Shown piece after piece: positions 41,861-53,165 of a DNA stretch of 64,000 nt (positions are counted from its first letter, which is position 1; each line of letters starts with the position of its first letter). The notes beneath the pieces were generated by a model. The model saw only the letters and a list, made by a program, of their open reading frames with translations, was not told where the DNA came from and searched no databases. The stretch covers positions 31,005,793-31,069,792 of the forward strand of contig OY744516.1 of the NCBI GenBank assembly GCA_963556195.1, read 5' to 3'. The DNA is from Sepiola atlantica (Eukaryota; Mollusca; Cephalopoda; Sepiida; Sepiolidae). Position numbers and translations under genes: made by a program.

Positions 41861-42234
41861 GGTGGGCCAAAATAAGGGTCCTATCTTTAAATTTGAATAA
41901 CTTGAATTTGAATAACTTCCACAAAATAAAAGTTAAACTCACCAAACTTTATGTGTGTGTAGACTGACCCTTCCGAGATTTTTTGAAATAAACAAAACAA
42001 ATTTTAGCCGAAAAACACTTCTTAAAACTTACAAAAACTAAAGTATTGTTTTTCACTGTTTTGAGTTTTTTAAGCAAAAATAATGTTTTCTAAATGAGGG
42101 TACGTTCCTTAGGGCTAATACGGCTCATGCTTGCTTCGGAAGGGGTCCTTTACTTATTCTAAAAAAAAAAAAAAAAAATCAATAAATAAAAAAGTTATGA
42201 ATTTTTAAAAATAGGACCCTTATTTTTGCCCACC

Positions 42235-42237
<3 letters not shown>
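41858..42237. mobile_element. 380-bp Tc1/mariner-type MITE
   Basis: The ends are ~45-bp inverted repeats: AAGGGTGGGCCAAAATAAGG left and CAGGGTGGGCAAAAATAAGG on the complement of the right end. TA flanks each side inside (TA)n, as expected for Tc1/mariner integration. The interior has no transposase, and includes an 18-base A run. Confidence 0.85.

Positions 42238-42286
<49 letters not shown>
42238..42286. repeat. (TA)n microsatellite
   Basis: Continuation of the (TA)n tract that the MITE split. Confidence 0.95.
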
Positions 42287-42429
42287 TATTTCATGTATAT
42301 ACACACATATATTTGCAGTATTTACCTCAACAATACTCAATGCGTGAGTAGAGCTAACTTAGTAGTAGTATGAAAATATATCTATGACAAATGAGCTACA
42401 AAGAGCAGAGGCGTCCATGTTTTTTTTTT

Positions 42430-43735
42430 TTTTTTATCGTAGTTCACCCCAAACAAGACAAGCCGCAACTGTAGACGTCAAGGGCAACTGAGAGTTAGAG
42501 TGTAAATATCGGGGAAAAGTTGACAGCTGTGCAGAAAGATGTCTGTTTATATTAGTTTCTAAATTTCTGTATGTCGGTACAGTCGGGGAAACAGGGAGCA
42601 GGGAAGGAAGTTCCAGAGGCCGACAACATGACGAAAGAAGCTATTGGAGTAAAAGGCTCTCCGGCATCTTGGTACCTACACAGTGAATAGATGGAACTTA
42701 GCTGATCGTCGGGTTGGTCGAGTGTATTCACGTCAAAATTGCACTAGAGCAGCTAGTTCATCGGAGCACAATCTATTGAAGTACTTGTAAAACAGGCACA
42801 AGGATGCAACATTGCGGCGATTGGACAGGGACTGGATATGTGCGCGTCCATTTTGGCCACATGACTAGAGTAGAGTGTATTGTTGTCAGCAAATATACCA
42901 ACTTCAGACACAATGTCATTAGGGATGTCGTTTATGAAAATCATGAACAGTAGAGGTCCGATAATGGATTCCTGAGGATCACCAGCATCTATGTCATGTT
43001 TCTTGGATGAACGGCAATTGAAGAAAACCTGGATCTTTTTTTTAGTTTGGAAGGGTCTAATTATATTAAATATCTGTCCAGTGATACCATATGAGTGAAT
43101 TTTTATGAGAAGCGCTTCATGCCAGACTTTGTCAAAGGCTTTGGATATATCAAGCGCTACCGCCCTAGTTTCACCTGCCTTGTCCAGTGTATGATATATT
43201 CGTTCAGAGATGGCCGTTAGGATATCCGCAGTAGATCGTGCTAGCCTAAATCCATACTGACGGTCAGAAAGAGCATTAACGAGGTGACGAACTATAGCTA
43301 GATTGATTAATGATTCAAAGATTTTAGCAAAGATCGAGAGAAGACTGATGGGGCAATACTTCTGAGGATTAGTTCTATGTCCAGACTTTTAGAAGACTAA
43401 TACCACAGAGGCTATTTTCCAGCTATAAGGGAAGCAAAATTCAGCGAGGCATTTGTTGTAGTGTTTTGAGAGGTCGGGGGCCAGTTCAGCAGAGTATTTA
43501 TGTATTATAATTGGTATAAGATCAGGCCCACACGCTTTAGAGGTGTCAAGGTTGTTTTATGGTGTCCTTGACCTGAGATGGGTGATGACCAGGTTTTCAA
43601 GTGTGGCTTCGGTCCGCAATGGGAAATTAGGTAGGGGGTTGTTTGCTGAGTCAAAAATTAAGTTTTAGGCGAAACGATGGGCAAGTTGTTCAGCCTTATC
43701 AGCTGCTGTGGAAACGACATCATTGTGGTTTTATA
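42430..43735 (-). pseudogene. Jockey/CR1-like LINE, copy C (internally deleted RT and 3' UTR)
   Basis: The 3' UTR (complement of GTTTGGGGTGAACTACG) starts near 42440. Reading right to left, this copy has the motif-2 RT region, the DISKAF-like block near 43145, and FINDIPNDIVSEVGIFADNN near 42890. The catalytic pair DD has become DN there. A deletion then joins MDAHIS directly to the C-terminal MLHPCACFT-type segment at about 42833. Frame changes and stops are frequent. It is the same family as copies A, B and D. Confidence 0.82.
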
Positions 43736-43760
43736 GTGGTATAATAGCTTATTATTAAAG

Positions 43761-43814
43761 TGTTTCATTACCACAGGAAATCATCAGGCTATGATTAACT
43801 GTGGTAATGAAACA
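43761..43814. repeat. Small perfect hairpin
   Basis: TGTTTCATTACCACA (43761-43775) is the exact inverted complement of 43800-43814, around a 24-bp loop containing ATCATCAGG. Confidence 0.85.
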
Positions 43815-43904
43815 TGTGTAGCTTAGTAAGATGGATTCAAAAAGAGTGAACGGATGGAGAATATTTTCTGTGTATTGCCCATCACCGGATAGTTTCCCCA
43901 TAGA

Positions 43905-44115
43905 ATATATGTATTCTTTTGTCATGATACCATCCTTCAAGGCCGTATCTCCCTTTTTTGGGGGGAAGGGTAGACTGCATAGTATATGTTCGTTTGTGAT
44001 GATAATATCCACCAAGGCATTACTTCCTCTTTGAAGTGGTGTTGTGGCATTTGTTTTGATGTCATAAGATCATCTTCTCAGGAATTATTTCCTCCTTTAG
44101 GGGTGGCTAGGGTTG
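43905..44115 (+). repeat. Degenerate ~75-bp repeat units
   Basis: Three loosely repeated units with TGTCATGATACCATCCTTCA, TGTGATGATAATATCCACCA and TGATGTCATAAGATCATCTT, each followed by a CCTCCTTT/CTCCCTTTT block. The first matches 13630. Confidence 0.5.
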
Positions 44116-44219
44116 GGTTAGTTTTAGTTAAAGTTAGGGATTACGGTTAGGATCAGTGTAATAACCAAATATCCATTAGTGGCGGGCATTGAACGGAAAA
44201 GATTCTAAATAGGTTAAGA

Positions 44220-45195
44220 ACGAAACCTAATGAAAGAAAGAGATAAAAAGACAAAGAGAGAAATGGGTAAACGAAGGAAAGACAGAAAAGGGTTAGAAAG
44301 AGACAGGCGTGAAAAGGAAATGTGTACAACGGATAAAAAGAAAAGGAAAGAATGAAAGAAAATGGAAAGAATGAAAGAAAATGGAAAGAATGAAAGTAAA
44401 AGGAAAGAAAAAGGAAAGAAAAAAGAGAAGAAATAAAGAAGCAAAGAAAGAAAAATAAACAAAAAAAGGGAAATAAAGAAAAAGGAAAGAAGGGAAAATA
44501 AAGAAAAAGGAAAGAAGGGAAAATGAAAAGAAAGGAACAAGGAAAGAAAAAAGGAAAGAAAACAAAAAAGAGGTAAAAATGGGTAGGAAAGTAAAAATAA
44601 AGGAAAAATAGGAATGAAAGAAAAAAGAAAGACAATGAAAGGAAAGAAAAATGAAAGAATGACAAAAAGAAAGAAAGGAAAAAGGAAAAAAGGAAAAAAG
44701 GAAAAGAAAGGAACAAAAAGAAAAAAAGGAAGGAAAGCAAAAGAAAGTAAAGAAATAGGAAAAAACAGAAAAAAGAAAGGAAAATAGAAAAACGAAAGAA
44801 AAATAAAAGAAGGATCAAAGAATAAAAAAGGTAAGAAAAAAAAGAAAGAAAACAGGAAAGAATGAAAAACGAGAAAAAAGAAAAAGGTAAGACAACACGA
44901 AAGAAGCACAAAAAGAATAAAAGAACAAAAGAAGAAAAAAAGAAAGAAAGAAAAAAGAAAGAAAGAAAAAGTATGAAAGAATAATGGGTGAATTTGACGA
45001 AACATTATTGGCAATTAATGAAACGAAGACAGAAAAGAAAAATACAGAAACGATGAAAGAACATAATGAACAAAAAAAGGGCAAACTGAATGTAATATTG
45101 CATGAAAAAGAAAGAAAAGCGTGAGAGGATAAAAAGAAAAAAAGCACGAAAGAAAGAATGATTAAAATAAAGAGAGAAGGAGAGAGTGAAAACAA
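44220..45195. repeat. 1-kb polypurine strand (GAAA/GGAAA)n
   Basis: Nearly 1 kb in which the plus strand is overwhelmingly A and G (GAAAGAAAG, GGAAAGAATGAAAG). Long S/F/L-rich frames on the minus strand (252, 266 and 126 codons) are composition artefacts. Such polypurine/polypyrimidine DNA can form triplex structures. Confidence 0.92.
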
Positions 45196-45783
45196 AGGAC
45201 AAATGGTTAATTGATAGAGTCGATGGGAGGCAGAAAAGGGAGACTAAATGATTGAGTGATTATTTTTTATGACTTTTATATGAGTGCAACATAGCATAAG
45301 AATCCCTGGGTAGCGACAGTCATCTGTAATCGGCAAAGTCACTCCTCCCTTTTTCGGGGCCCCCATTTATGTTATTGGTTCCTTGTCAAATCATTCAGTC
45401 ACTCCTACCCGCCGCCGCCTATTCATTGTGCCCAGATGGCGCCACTGATCACCGGTGAGAGACCTCACTCTGCCCGACTTGAATTCGCGCAACACTAAAA
45501 ACGCAGACACCAAGTCTCGTCGTGTCCATGTGTATGAAGGAGCGGGTCCCATATGAGCATCCGAAATCGCGAGGCGCCCTCTAGTTGAATGCATGCAGGG
45601 CATGTTATTCCTTTTTGTTATCGAAAACAAGTCGGATTTAGAATACTATGTTTGTCGGAAGTTTTTGCGAAGACGTACTTTTAAAAAACTAAATACGGAA
45701 GTATTTTTCATTTATCACACCTATATTACCATCAAAACCGCTCACTGTTTTCTAAATCAATAAGACAACCTAGTTTTTTGAAA

Positions 45784-45785
<2 letters not shown>
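45196..45785. other. Unassigned sequence, GC-richer core
   Basis: The 79-codon minus-strand frame at 45391-45630 lies in a GC-richer stretch without recognised motifs. Confidence 0.35.

Positions 45786-45866
<81 letters not shown>
45786..45866. repeat. (TA)n microsatellite
   Basis: Pure (TA)n followed by GACCCGGGCACAGCTACTAG, which resembles a Helitron 3' terminus without a clear hairpin. Confidence 0.95.
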
Positions 45867-45869
<3 letters not shown>

Positions 45870-45889
45870 GTGAATAAAGACCCGGGCAC

Positions 45890-46382
45890 AGCTACTAGTA
45901 TAGCTAGATTGCATAACTATTTTTAAAAACAGTTTATAAAAAAATAATATTTGGTGTTATTCATTTGTAATTTTATTGTCTTATTTTTCCTATTTATATG
46001 CAATAGTTTTGCCGATATTCACAGTAATTAATTAAAGTGATTTAATAAAAAAAAGTGTAACTGTACCATCAAAACAAACTGCCAAATCACGTTCTATATT
46101 TACTTTGCTGGATCCCTGATAAAGGGGTACAATAGAAAAGGTTATCAACGAGTGGAAAGAACAACTAACACGAAAGAAAGGTGTATTGCAATAGAGAGTA
46201 CAATAATTGAGAGACATCCATTATTATTGGATTACTAATGCTCGAAGCAAGTCAACTGTCAATCGGTGCTTGCTCTAGATATACTAATTCTATATAGGAA
46301 AACGGGTGTATTGGATATTCTACTACAACGTACTCTTATATAATCTGTATTAAAGTTTTATATTTTTGACTTCAACATGTAA
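45890..46382. other. AT-rich unassigned sequence
   Basis: No gene or repeat was recognised. Confidence 0.4.
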
Positions 46383-47032
46383 TCTTCTATATATATAAAA
46401 CACTATGTCTATGTGTATGTGTATGTATGTTGGTGTGTTCCCTACAGAAACAAATGATAGAGAATCTAAATAAACTCGAAAAGTGTATTCTTATGTAAAA
46501 CTTTACTGAGGAAGACAATGGAAGTGTTCCCGAATCTCTATGAAGTCAGAACCCCTTAAAATTTTAAATATATCCTATTTTTATCAAATTTAATCATATG
46601 TATAAAATTTAGTGTGGAAGATAACGGAAGTGGCCCCAAATCTATGTTTCCTCCTAACCCAAGGGAGCTATGAGGGCTTAACCTACTTTAAAACCTCTTA
46701 ATATATACTATTTTGATGAAATTTATATCATATGTATGAACTTCTCCGGGGAAGATAATGGAAGTTGTCCCGAATCTCTACGTTGCATTTTATGTAGCGA
46801 ATATATACGTGACAAGACCTTTAAGTGAGCCATTGGGACAGAACCCCCTTAAAAGTTCAAATACGTATACCCGATTTTAATAAGATTTTCAAATATTTCA
46901 GCCTTTTTGTGACTATATTAAAGGGCGAAACGAGACGAGGGGCCAGTTGAACAAAATAAAGTAATATGTTATTAAGTATATAGTAGTGATCCTCATTACA
47001 CCCTGAGCAACGTCGGGTCACCCTGCGAGTAC
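46383..47032 (+). mobile_element. Helitron-like non-autonomous element
   Basis: It starts TCTTCTATATATATAAAAC (5' TC, TATATATAAA). It ends with CCTGAGCAACGTCGGGTCAC CCTGCGAGTA, where TGAGCAACGTCGG is a degenerate hairpin and CGAG is a mutated CTAG. The body holds three diverged subrepeats marked by GAAGACAATGGAAGTGTTCC (46513), GAAGATAACGGAAGTGGCCC (46617) and GAAGATAATGGAAGTTGTCC (46752). No protein is encoded. Confidence 0.6.
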
Positions 47033-47526
47033 TTTATATGTCTATGTTAAGTTTTGATTTTCAAGTATCTTCTAAATATGACAACTTATTCCGATCGGTT
47101 TGTTTTGTTTTCTTTTTGATAATGGACTCACAAATTGTTGAATATCACCAGAAAACAGTTCTATTTCTGGATGTATATCATAAGGTCAGTTATTTATTGA
47201 TATCAAAAGCAATAATGGTCTCAATACTGAACCACAAAAATACACAAGACGGTACATACTGTGATTCACTATAACTGTTATTAATTTTGTCTTTTCGTGT
47301 TTCTATTTGTAAAAAACACTCCTTCAATAGTTGCTATTTTGTTAGAAAAATCAAAATTGTTAATTTTGACGAGTAAACGATAATAAGATACTGTATCAAA
47401 TCTTCTAAAATCCAAATATATAACACACGGATTATCGCCCTCCATGAAGTATTCCTTTATAATATCAACACTTTACATATTACATCGTGTTGATACTGTT
47501 GATATAACATGGATGAAACCATGTTA
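47033..47526. other. AT-rich unassigned sequence
   Basis: No gene was recognised. The 78-codon frame at 47038-47274 (MSMLSFDFQVSSKYDNLF...) has no known motif. Confidence 0.35.
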
Positions 47527-47925
47527 ATTCCATGAAAAATGCCAGTATACTGAAATTATATGCCCTTAATAGGGTTAAGATGAAAATTCATGTACACTAA
47601 ATGTACAAAAGAAAAGAAATTCCCAAATTTTTACACTTTTATTGTCATTAAGGGTATGCGAGCACAACAGGGCTATGTATTTTACTGGTAGGAATTTTTC
47701 TTCAGCGCACCTCACACACTTCATCCACTCATGCATAGAGATTTATACTGTAGTGATGTGATAATGAAATGGTTTGGTTTATATGTAGTCATACCCTTAA
47801 TTAATGACAATAAAAGTGTAAAAATTTGTGAATTTCCTTGCTTTTGTACATTTAGTGTATATGAATTTTCATCTTAACCCTATTAAGGGCATATGATTTC
47901 AGTATACTGGCATTTTTCATGGAAT
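47527..47925. repeat. Long inverted-repeat element with ~133-bp arms
   Basis: Arm 47527-47659 is the inverted complement of 47790-47925, with few mismatches. Shared blocks include ATTCCATGAAAAATGCCAGT, TGCCCTTAATAGGGTTAAGA and ACACTTTTATTGTCATTAA. The loop is about 130 bp. TTAATAGGGTTAA inside each arm is itself partly palindromic. Confidence 0.9.
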
Positions 47926-48483
47926 GTCACTACTTTTGTAAAGGCTATGCCTTAATACAATGCCTTCTCATGAGGTTTTTTGGAATTTTCTGGAAAACTA
48001 AGGTATATGGTAAACTGAAATTAAAATGCCATCAACTAGATCCTAGAACCTCTATCTCCGTCAAAAATCAGCTGAATCCATCAAATAGTTGATGAGATAC
48101 AGGGTGGCACATACGTACATACTACGTACGTACGTACACACAGATAACATGATTTCATGATTGAACTTTCTGGATCTCTGGGTTGCCTTGATTAATGATA
48201 CTGAAATTCTACACACTTATAGAACCTATCAAATAAAAAATTTGTGCAAAGTTTTAACTAATTTGGTTCATTGGTTTTTGAGTTATGATTGATCAAAGAA
48301 ATTAGATTTCCAGCATAGGCCATTCGTGAGTCTATTAAGGGATAGAGCACTGTCGCGCCTCCCTTGATTACAATTTATAATATAATCTAATATGTGATTT
48401 CTAATTATTATTTATGTATATAGCTTATCACGGAGATACGCACCCTCTACTCTTATTATTTTATATTTTTCATACTCTCTGAT

Positions 48484-48487
<4 letters not shown>
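47926..48487. other. Unassigned sequence
   Basis: No gene was recognised. Contains an (ACGT)n patch near 48113-48138. Confidence 0.4.

Positions 48488-48561
<74 letters not shown>
48488..48561. repeat. (TA)n microsatellite
   Basis: Pure (TA)n. Confidence 0.95.
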
Positions 48562-48564
<3 letters not shown>

Positions 48565-49195
48565 TTACACCTTCCGTAAAAAAATGACCAAAAGAAATAA
48601 TGCTTCGTCTGTGGTAACATTCGCTACTTATCTAGATATATTACTAAAATATCCATATAAAATAATGGAATTACGTTAGTAATTTAATTTTCAATATATA
48701 AATTATTGTTATCATTTCTGATGACCTAAAGAAAAACACACACCGCTTACTTTTTATTATTGAGTGAAGGATTTCTTTCCGAATTCATTTCAGGCGGAGG
48801 AGTATTATGAGGTGGTTGTCTGAATTGCTACTTGATTTCTCTCATCTCACCACTTAAAATGGTTTCGTCCGAGGGCTAGGAAATGCACGTGTTTTACTCG
48901 CTAACTATCGCGTGATGGAGGGAAATATATATCTTTATTTATATACAAATAAATAGACATTGGTCTTCATTATAGAGTGGAGGATATATCGATGTACGAA
49001 TTTTTAACAATAAACCGTATTTTTCATGTAAATTTTCGCATTTTCCTGTACATTTGTAATGACAATAATTTAATCACAGTTATGTAAGAAGTGACCGAAA
49101 AGTTGGAATCCACAATTGAAAAATTCAAAGACATCTGTTTTTTTTTTTGTTGTTTTGTTTTAAATACCAAATTTACAAATTACTTTTCTCCTTTT
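48562..49195. other. AT-rich unassigned sequence
   Basis: No gene or repeat was recognised. Confidence 0.4.
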
Positions 49196-49297
49196 TTGTG
49201 TTGGCCAATATCGATGCATTTTGTGTTGGCCAATATCGATGCATTTTGTGTTGGCCAATATCGATGCATTTTGTGTTGGCCAATATCGATGCATTTA
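49196..49297. repeat. Perfect 25-bp x 4 minisatellite
   Basis: Four identical units of TGTGTTGGCCAATATCGATG CATTT, with TTGGCC at 49201, 49226, 49251 and 49276. Each unit contains TGGCCA, CCAAT, ATCGAT and ATGCAT. T runs bound the array on both sides. Confidence 0.97.
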
Positions 49298-50824
49298 AAT
49301 TTTTTTTTTTTTTTCATTTCTGGCTTAATAAAGTGCATTCTCAAGGAAAGCATCTGGTGTTGGTAATTACTCACCTTTGCCGATTGCATTTGCCTTCAGA
49401 CAAAAGATACAATCGTCGTCGCCAGTTACGAGAGCCCAGCCGAGACGGAAGACCGTAATTTGATTCACAACCCTAGAAATTTGAAATCCTCCACTGACTA
49501 CTTTGGCAAATTGGTTAAGATAAATCGCTTAAAAATAGCCCCCCCCCCCGTCCTGTCTTGTCTGTTCTATCTACAACACTTACATGGCGGGGGGGGGGGG
49601 GAGTCAAACGCAAATACCTTTTGATTCCGAGTACAGAATAACAATCGCCATTTTTGTTGACTCCTCAGCATGAAGCATTTTTTCATAACATTTTGTTTTA
49701 TTTGTAGATGTGTCCACACATTCTTGTAAGAGACTCCGTCCGTAAGACGGTCAGTCTGTCACGCTTAAGTCTGTAATAGCATTTTAATCGTTAAAAGTGC
49801 AGGTTGAATGGGCACACCGTAAGAATAGCTGTTCATGTTATTCATGAAGTTTGTTTTCGTACTAATGGTACACCACTTATAAAGGCCAACATGCAACTCG
49901 AAGATAAAAGTTAATGGGATGGAATGATTGTCAGTTGAGAGATGAAGAACCTCATGAGAGGATTGAGAATGAGAAATGGAATTAACTATTTTTGTTTACT
50001 TGTGAAGACGACTTATGACAAGTATTTGTTGACATTGGATTTGAAGACGACCATGTTGTAACCTGAAGGGAAGCCCTTGCAAAGAAGCTCTGGTCGTGGA
50101 AATTTCGTGAGGCTAGACTTGTGGTTGTTCTAGTGCTTGTCTCGAGACCCACAGCTGAAGATATCTCCTTGGACTTTTTATCGAAAAATAAACTACCGTA
50201 TTCTTTGCGGAAGAAGACGATAAAGATTTTAACATAGAACCAGAATCTATTTAAATATATATATTTTTTACTGAATAAATTCTATTGAGAGGGGGGGGAG
50301 TCATGCCCGTTCAATTCTAAATATAAGGTGAGGCATACCAGGCCTCAGAGACTCCGTTTTGCTCGCCACCAGAATCCACGTTGTTAAGAGGCGGACCCCC
50401 AGACTTAGTTGATATCGCCAAATCAAGATCGCCTAGAACATGTTTAGACTTTGCTGGTTCGAAACACAGAGTTAAAAGTGAGAAGTGTGGAATTACCCCG
50501 CCTTGTAACGGAACAAGTTTTTTCTCTTTACCAAATAATTATTCTTCTAAAGAAAACCCTAGAAGACGGAGTTGTTGAATTTTTTTTTCATTGTTCTGCT
50601 TGAAATGACCCGTCGCTTCGCACTGGTACCAAGTCGCTGACTAGCACCGGACAAGTGCCCTGTGATGTTTTAAATCACAACGTGGAAGAGCGGTGATTTC
50701 CGGACAGGACACTTCGACATCTTCGGCTTCATCAGTGAAGAAACTTCTCCTGAGAAGTACCAGGTGACCAACCGAATTCAAGAGCGACCAAATTGGTGAC
50801 GTCACTGGTTGAGGATCAGTGGGG

Positions 50825-50825
<1 letters not shown>
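49298..50825. other. Unassigned sequence with C/G runs
   Basis: No gene was recognised. Nine- to ten-base C and G runs occur at 49541-49550, 49590-49602 and 50291-50299. The 65-codon frame at 50381-50578 has no motif. TGACGTCA occurs at 50797-50804. Confidence 0.4.
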
Positions 50826-50827
<2 letters not shown>

Positions 50828-50881
<54 letters not shown>

Positions 50882-51015
50882 GACTATATATATAATGACT
50901 ATATATATATAATGTATATATGTATATATATAATGTATATATGTATATATATATAATGTATATATATATAATGTATATATGTATATATATATATATATAT
51001 ATGTATGTATATAAA
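50828..51015. repeat. (TA)n and TATAATG microsatellite cluster
   Basis: Pure (TA)n to 50878, then repeated ATATATATAATGTATATATG units. Confidence 0.95.
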
Positions 51016-51059
51016 CAATGGTATTTAAAATTCCACTGACAAAGTCTTTATTCATATTT

Positions 51060-51199
51060 TAACGTGCCGAATAAACATATAGTTACCAGGATGTTTCGCT
51101 CCTGCATCTCATCAGAAGATCGCTATGCCATATCTGGAGAAAATCATCAAACAAAAAAAACAACCTTTTTTCTATGCACAACCACAAACCCAAATCACA

Positions 51200-51248
<49 letters not shown>

Positions 51249-51480
51249 TATTTTTAATTTAGTTATTGATACTTTGGGATAAATTTTGCAGCACATTTAT
51301 TCTGGTTATTTGTTCAGCGATTTAAATTATTTTCAAATCATCTTCCAAATAAAAATTAAACACAATGGTATTTAAATCGTTTACAGCTGTTTCCATTCCA
51401 TGTTTATTTTTAGTTATACGGAATAACGCCTAATTTGTAACAGCGTATTTAATCAGAACAGGATTCGGGGAAAGACTAAT
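51060..51480 (+). repeat. Dispersed hairpin-arm/AT element, copy 2
   Basis: Ordered blocks GTTACCAGGATGTTTCGCTC, ATATCTGGAGAAAATCATC, a (TA)n tract (51202-51242), AATTATTTTCAAATCATCTTC, and ACAGCTGTTT to AACAGGATTCGGGGAAAGAC parallel 18410-19250. Confidence 0.45.
51202..51242. repeat. (TA)n microsatellite
   Basis: Pure (TA)n. Confidence 0.95.
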
Positions 51481-51700
51481 TTTTACCCAGGAAAAACAAT
51501 AATAATGCCCGAGAAAAGCCCCTATAAACTAAATGGTAAAACATGAAATGCTGTACATCCCAGTCTGCCTTTTATGTCATGTAATCTGAGAAATCGATGA
51601 CGGCCTGTATTTACATTTTCACAAGTTACGGTATTGTGCAAGGGGGTTATTCTTACTAAAGTTTTATCAAGGAGATAATTATTTTTTGTTTTAATTTTGT
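51481..51700. other. Unassigned sequence
   Basis: No gene or repeat was recognised. Confidence 0.35.
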
Positions 51701-51704
51701 TACA

Positions 51705-51854
51705 GTGAGAGCGAGGGCGAGTCGAAGAGAGAAGAGAGATGGAGAAAGAGGGGGAGAAGAAAACATTTCACGAGCAAAAATAGAAAAAGATATTATATGT
51801 GTATCGGTCTGAAAGAGAGAGAGAGAACGATAGATAGATAGAGAGAGAGAAGGG

Positions 51855-51886
<32 letters not shown>

Positions 51887-51960
51887 AAGAGACAGATAGA
51901 GAGAGAGACTGACAGACAGGGAAAGAGAGAGAAATAGACTGAGATGAAAGGATAGGAGAG
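51705..51960. repeat. (GA)n-rich region
   Basis: Interrupted (GA)n with GATAGATA and GACAGACA patches. The S/L-rich minus-strand frames are artefacts. Confidence 0.9.
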
Positions 51961-52277
51961 CGACTTTGTAGGTCCGTACACTTTACTGGGCATTCCCGAT
52001 ATGTTCGGACGTTCAAACAACGCATTATTTTCCATAACCCCATAACCGCTCCATCTCTAATCTTTATTGCATTTTGTATCTAATTTTATTAAATTAGCGA
52101 ATAAAAATTCATCGAAATAAAGATTAATTAATTTTTTAAAAGTAAAAAGAAAGGAAGGTAGACCGATTGTTAATTGCCCAACAATGTTCTTATAACAGAT
52201 TCTCCCAAGTAATAAAAGCTAGCAAAGGTAGAGGTTTAAGAAAACGGCGCTGTACATACTTTATTTCTAAGCTGCTG
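51961..52277. other. Unassigned sequence
   Basis: No gene or repeat was recognised. Confidence 0.35.
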
Positions 52278-52887
52278 TAAACTACCGCGCTAGAAAACGT
52301 CTCACACCTGACAGTATCAAATATCTCTACAAAGCCACCATCCGCTCATGCATAGAGTATTGTTGCAACATCTGGGCTGGTGCACCATCCACTAGTCTCT
52401 CTTTCTTAGATACGGTCCACCAAAAGAGTCTCTAATCTGAAAGGTCCCTCACTATCCATAAAACCCCAGCCCCTGTCCCATCGCCGCAATGTTGCATCCT
52501 TGTGCTTGGTTTACAAGTACTTCAATGGAATGTGCTCCAATGAACTTGTTGCGCTGATGCACCCTCGACGTAAATACACTCGACCAACCCGACAATCAGC
52601 TAAATACCATCCATTCACTGTGGAGGTCCCCAGATGTCGGAGAGCCTTCTACACCAATAGCTTCTTTCCTCGAGCTGCCGGCCTTTGGAACTTCCTTCCT
52701 TGCTTCCTGTTTCCCCTACTGTACCGACATGCAGAAATTAAAAGTTAATGTGAATAAACATCTATGTGCACAGCTCTCAATTTAGTATGATTCCGTAAAA
52801 TTTCACTCTAATTCTCAGTAGCCTCTTACGTATACAGTGGCAACTTAACTTGTTTGGGGTGAACTCAGTAAATAAAAAGAAGCTTTA
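52278..52887 (+). pseudogene. Jockey/CR1-like LINE, copy D (RT C-terminus and 3' UTR)
   Basis: Reads ARKRLTPDSIKYLYKATI then SCIEYCCNIWAGAPSTSLSF. After frame changes at about 52410-52440 it continues through the LVYKYFNGMCSNELVALMHP and RRKYTRPTRQSAKYHPFTVE segment, ending RAAGLWNFLP (52500-52748). The 3' UTR ends GTTTGGGGTGAACTCAGTAA ATAAAAAGAA. It is the best-preserved 3' end of the family in the window and is strongly 5'-truncated. Confidence 0.83.
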
Positions 52888-52959
52888 GTTTCGAATCCAC
52901 AAATTCATGTAATGTTGTTTGATTATATTCCTGCAGACGTATTGGACGAAAGAAAGCAG

Positions 52960-53165
52960 TTTTTACTGGGATGGAGACGATAATAATCAGACATCGTCTC
53001 AGACGGCTAGTTTACGTGACTCGCAATGAAAAGTGATAGATCTCAAAAGATATCCCTATTTAATGACCTGAAACAGGGAGACGCCAACCTTCGTTGTTAT
53101 CCTTTGCGGCGCTACAAGGAATAACTGAAGGAAACGCCCGAAACACAGATATACCGATGATACAC
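52960..53165 (+). pseudogene. 3'-terminal fragment of another LINE (RTE-like)
   Basis: One frame reads IIIRHRLRRLVYVTRNEK and the shifted frame SQKISLFNDLKQGDANLR then LRRYKE.LKET. This resembles the C-terminal tail (RLRRxGHVxRM...LPKxxLFGELKxGKRxxGxxxxRYKDxLK) common in RTE/BovB-type and related LINEs. Two frames and a stop show decay. Confidence 0.55.

Noticed and set aside
44153..45195. Long minus-strand open frames (252, 266, 126 codons) rich in F, S and L
   Set aside because: They are translations of a polypurine tract in several overlapping frames, with no domain or complexity.
45867..45910. Helitron 3' end (CCCGGGCACAGCTACTAG)
   Set aside because: It ends in CTAG after a GC-rich segment, but no hairpin of adequate stem length precedes it and the upstream sequence is only (TA)n.
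49091..49458. Protein with repeated LANIDAFCVGQYRCILCWP
   Set aside because: This arises from a 25-bp minisatellite read through successive frames.
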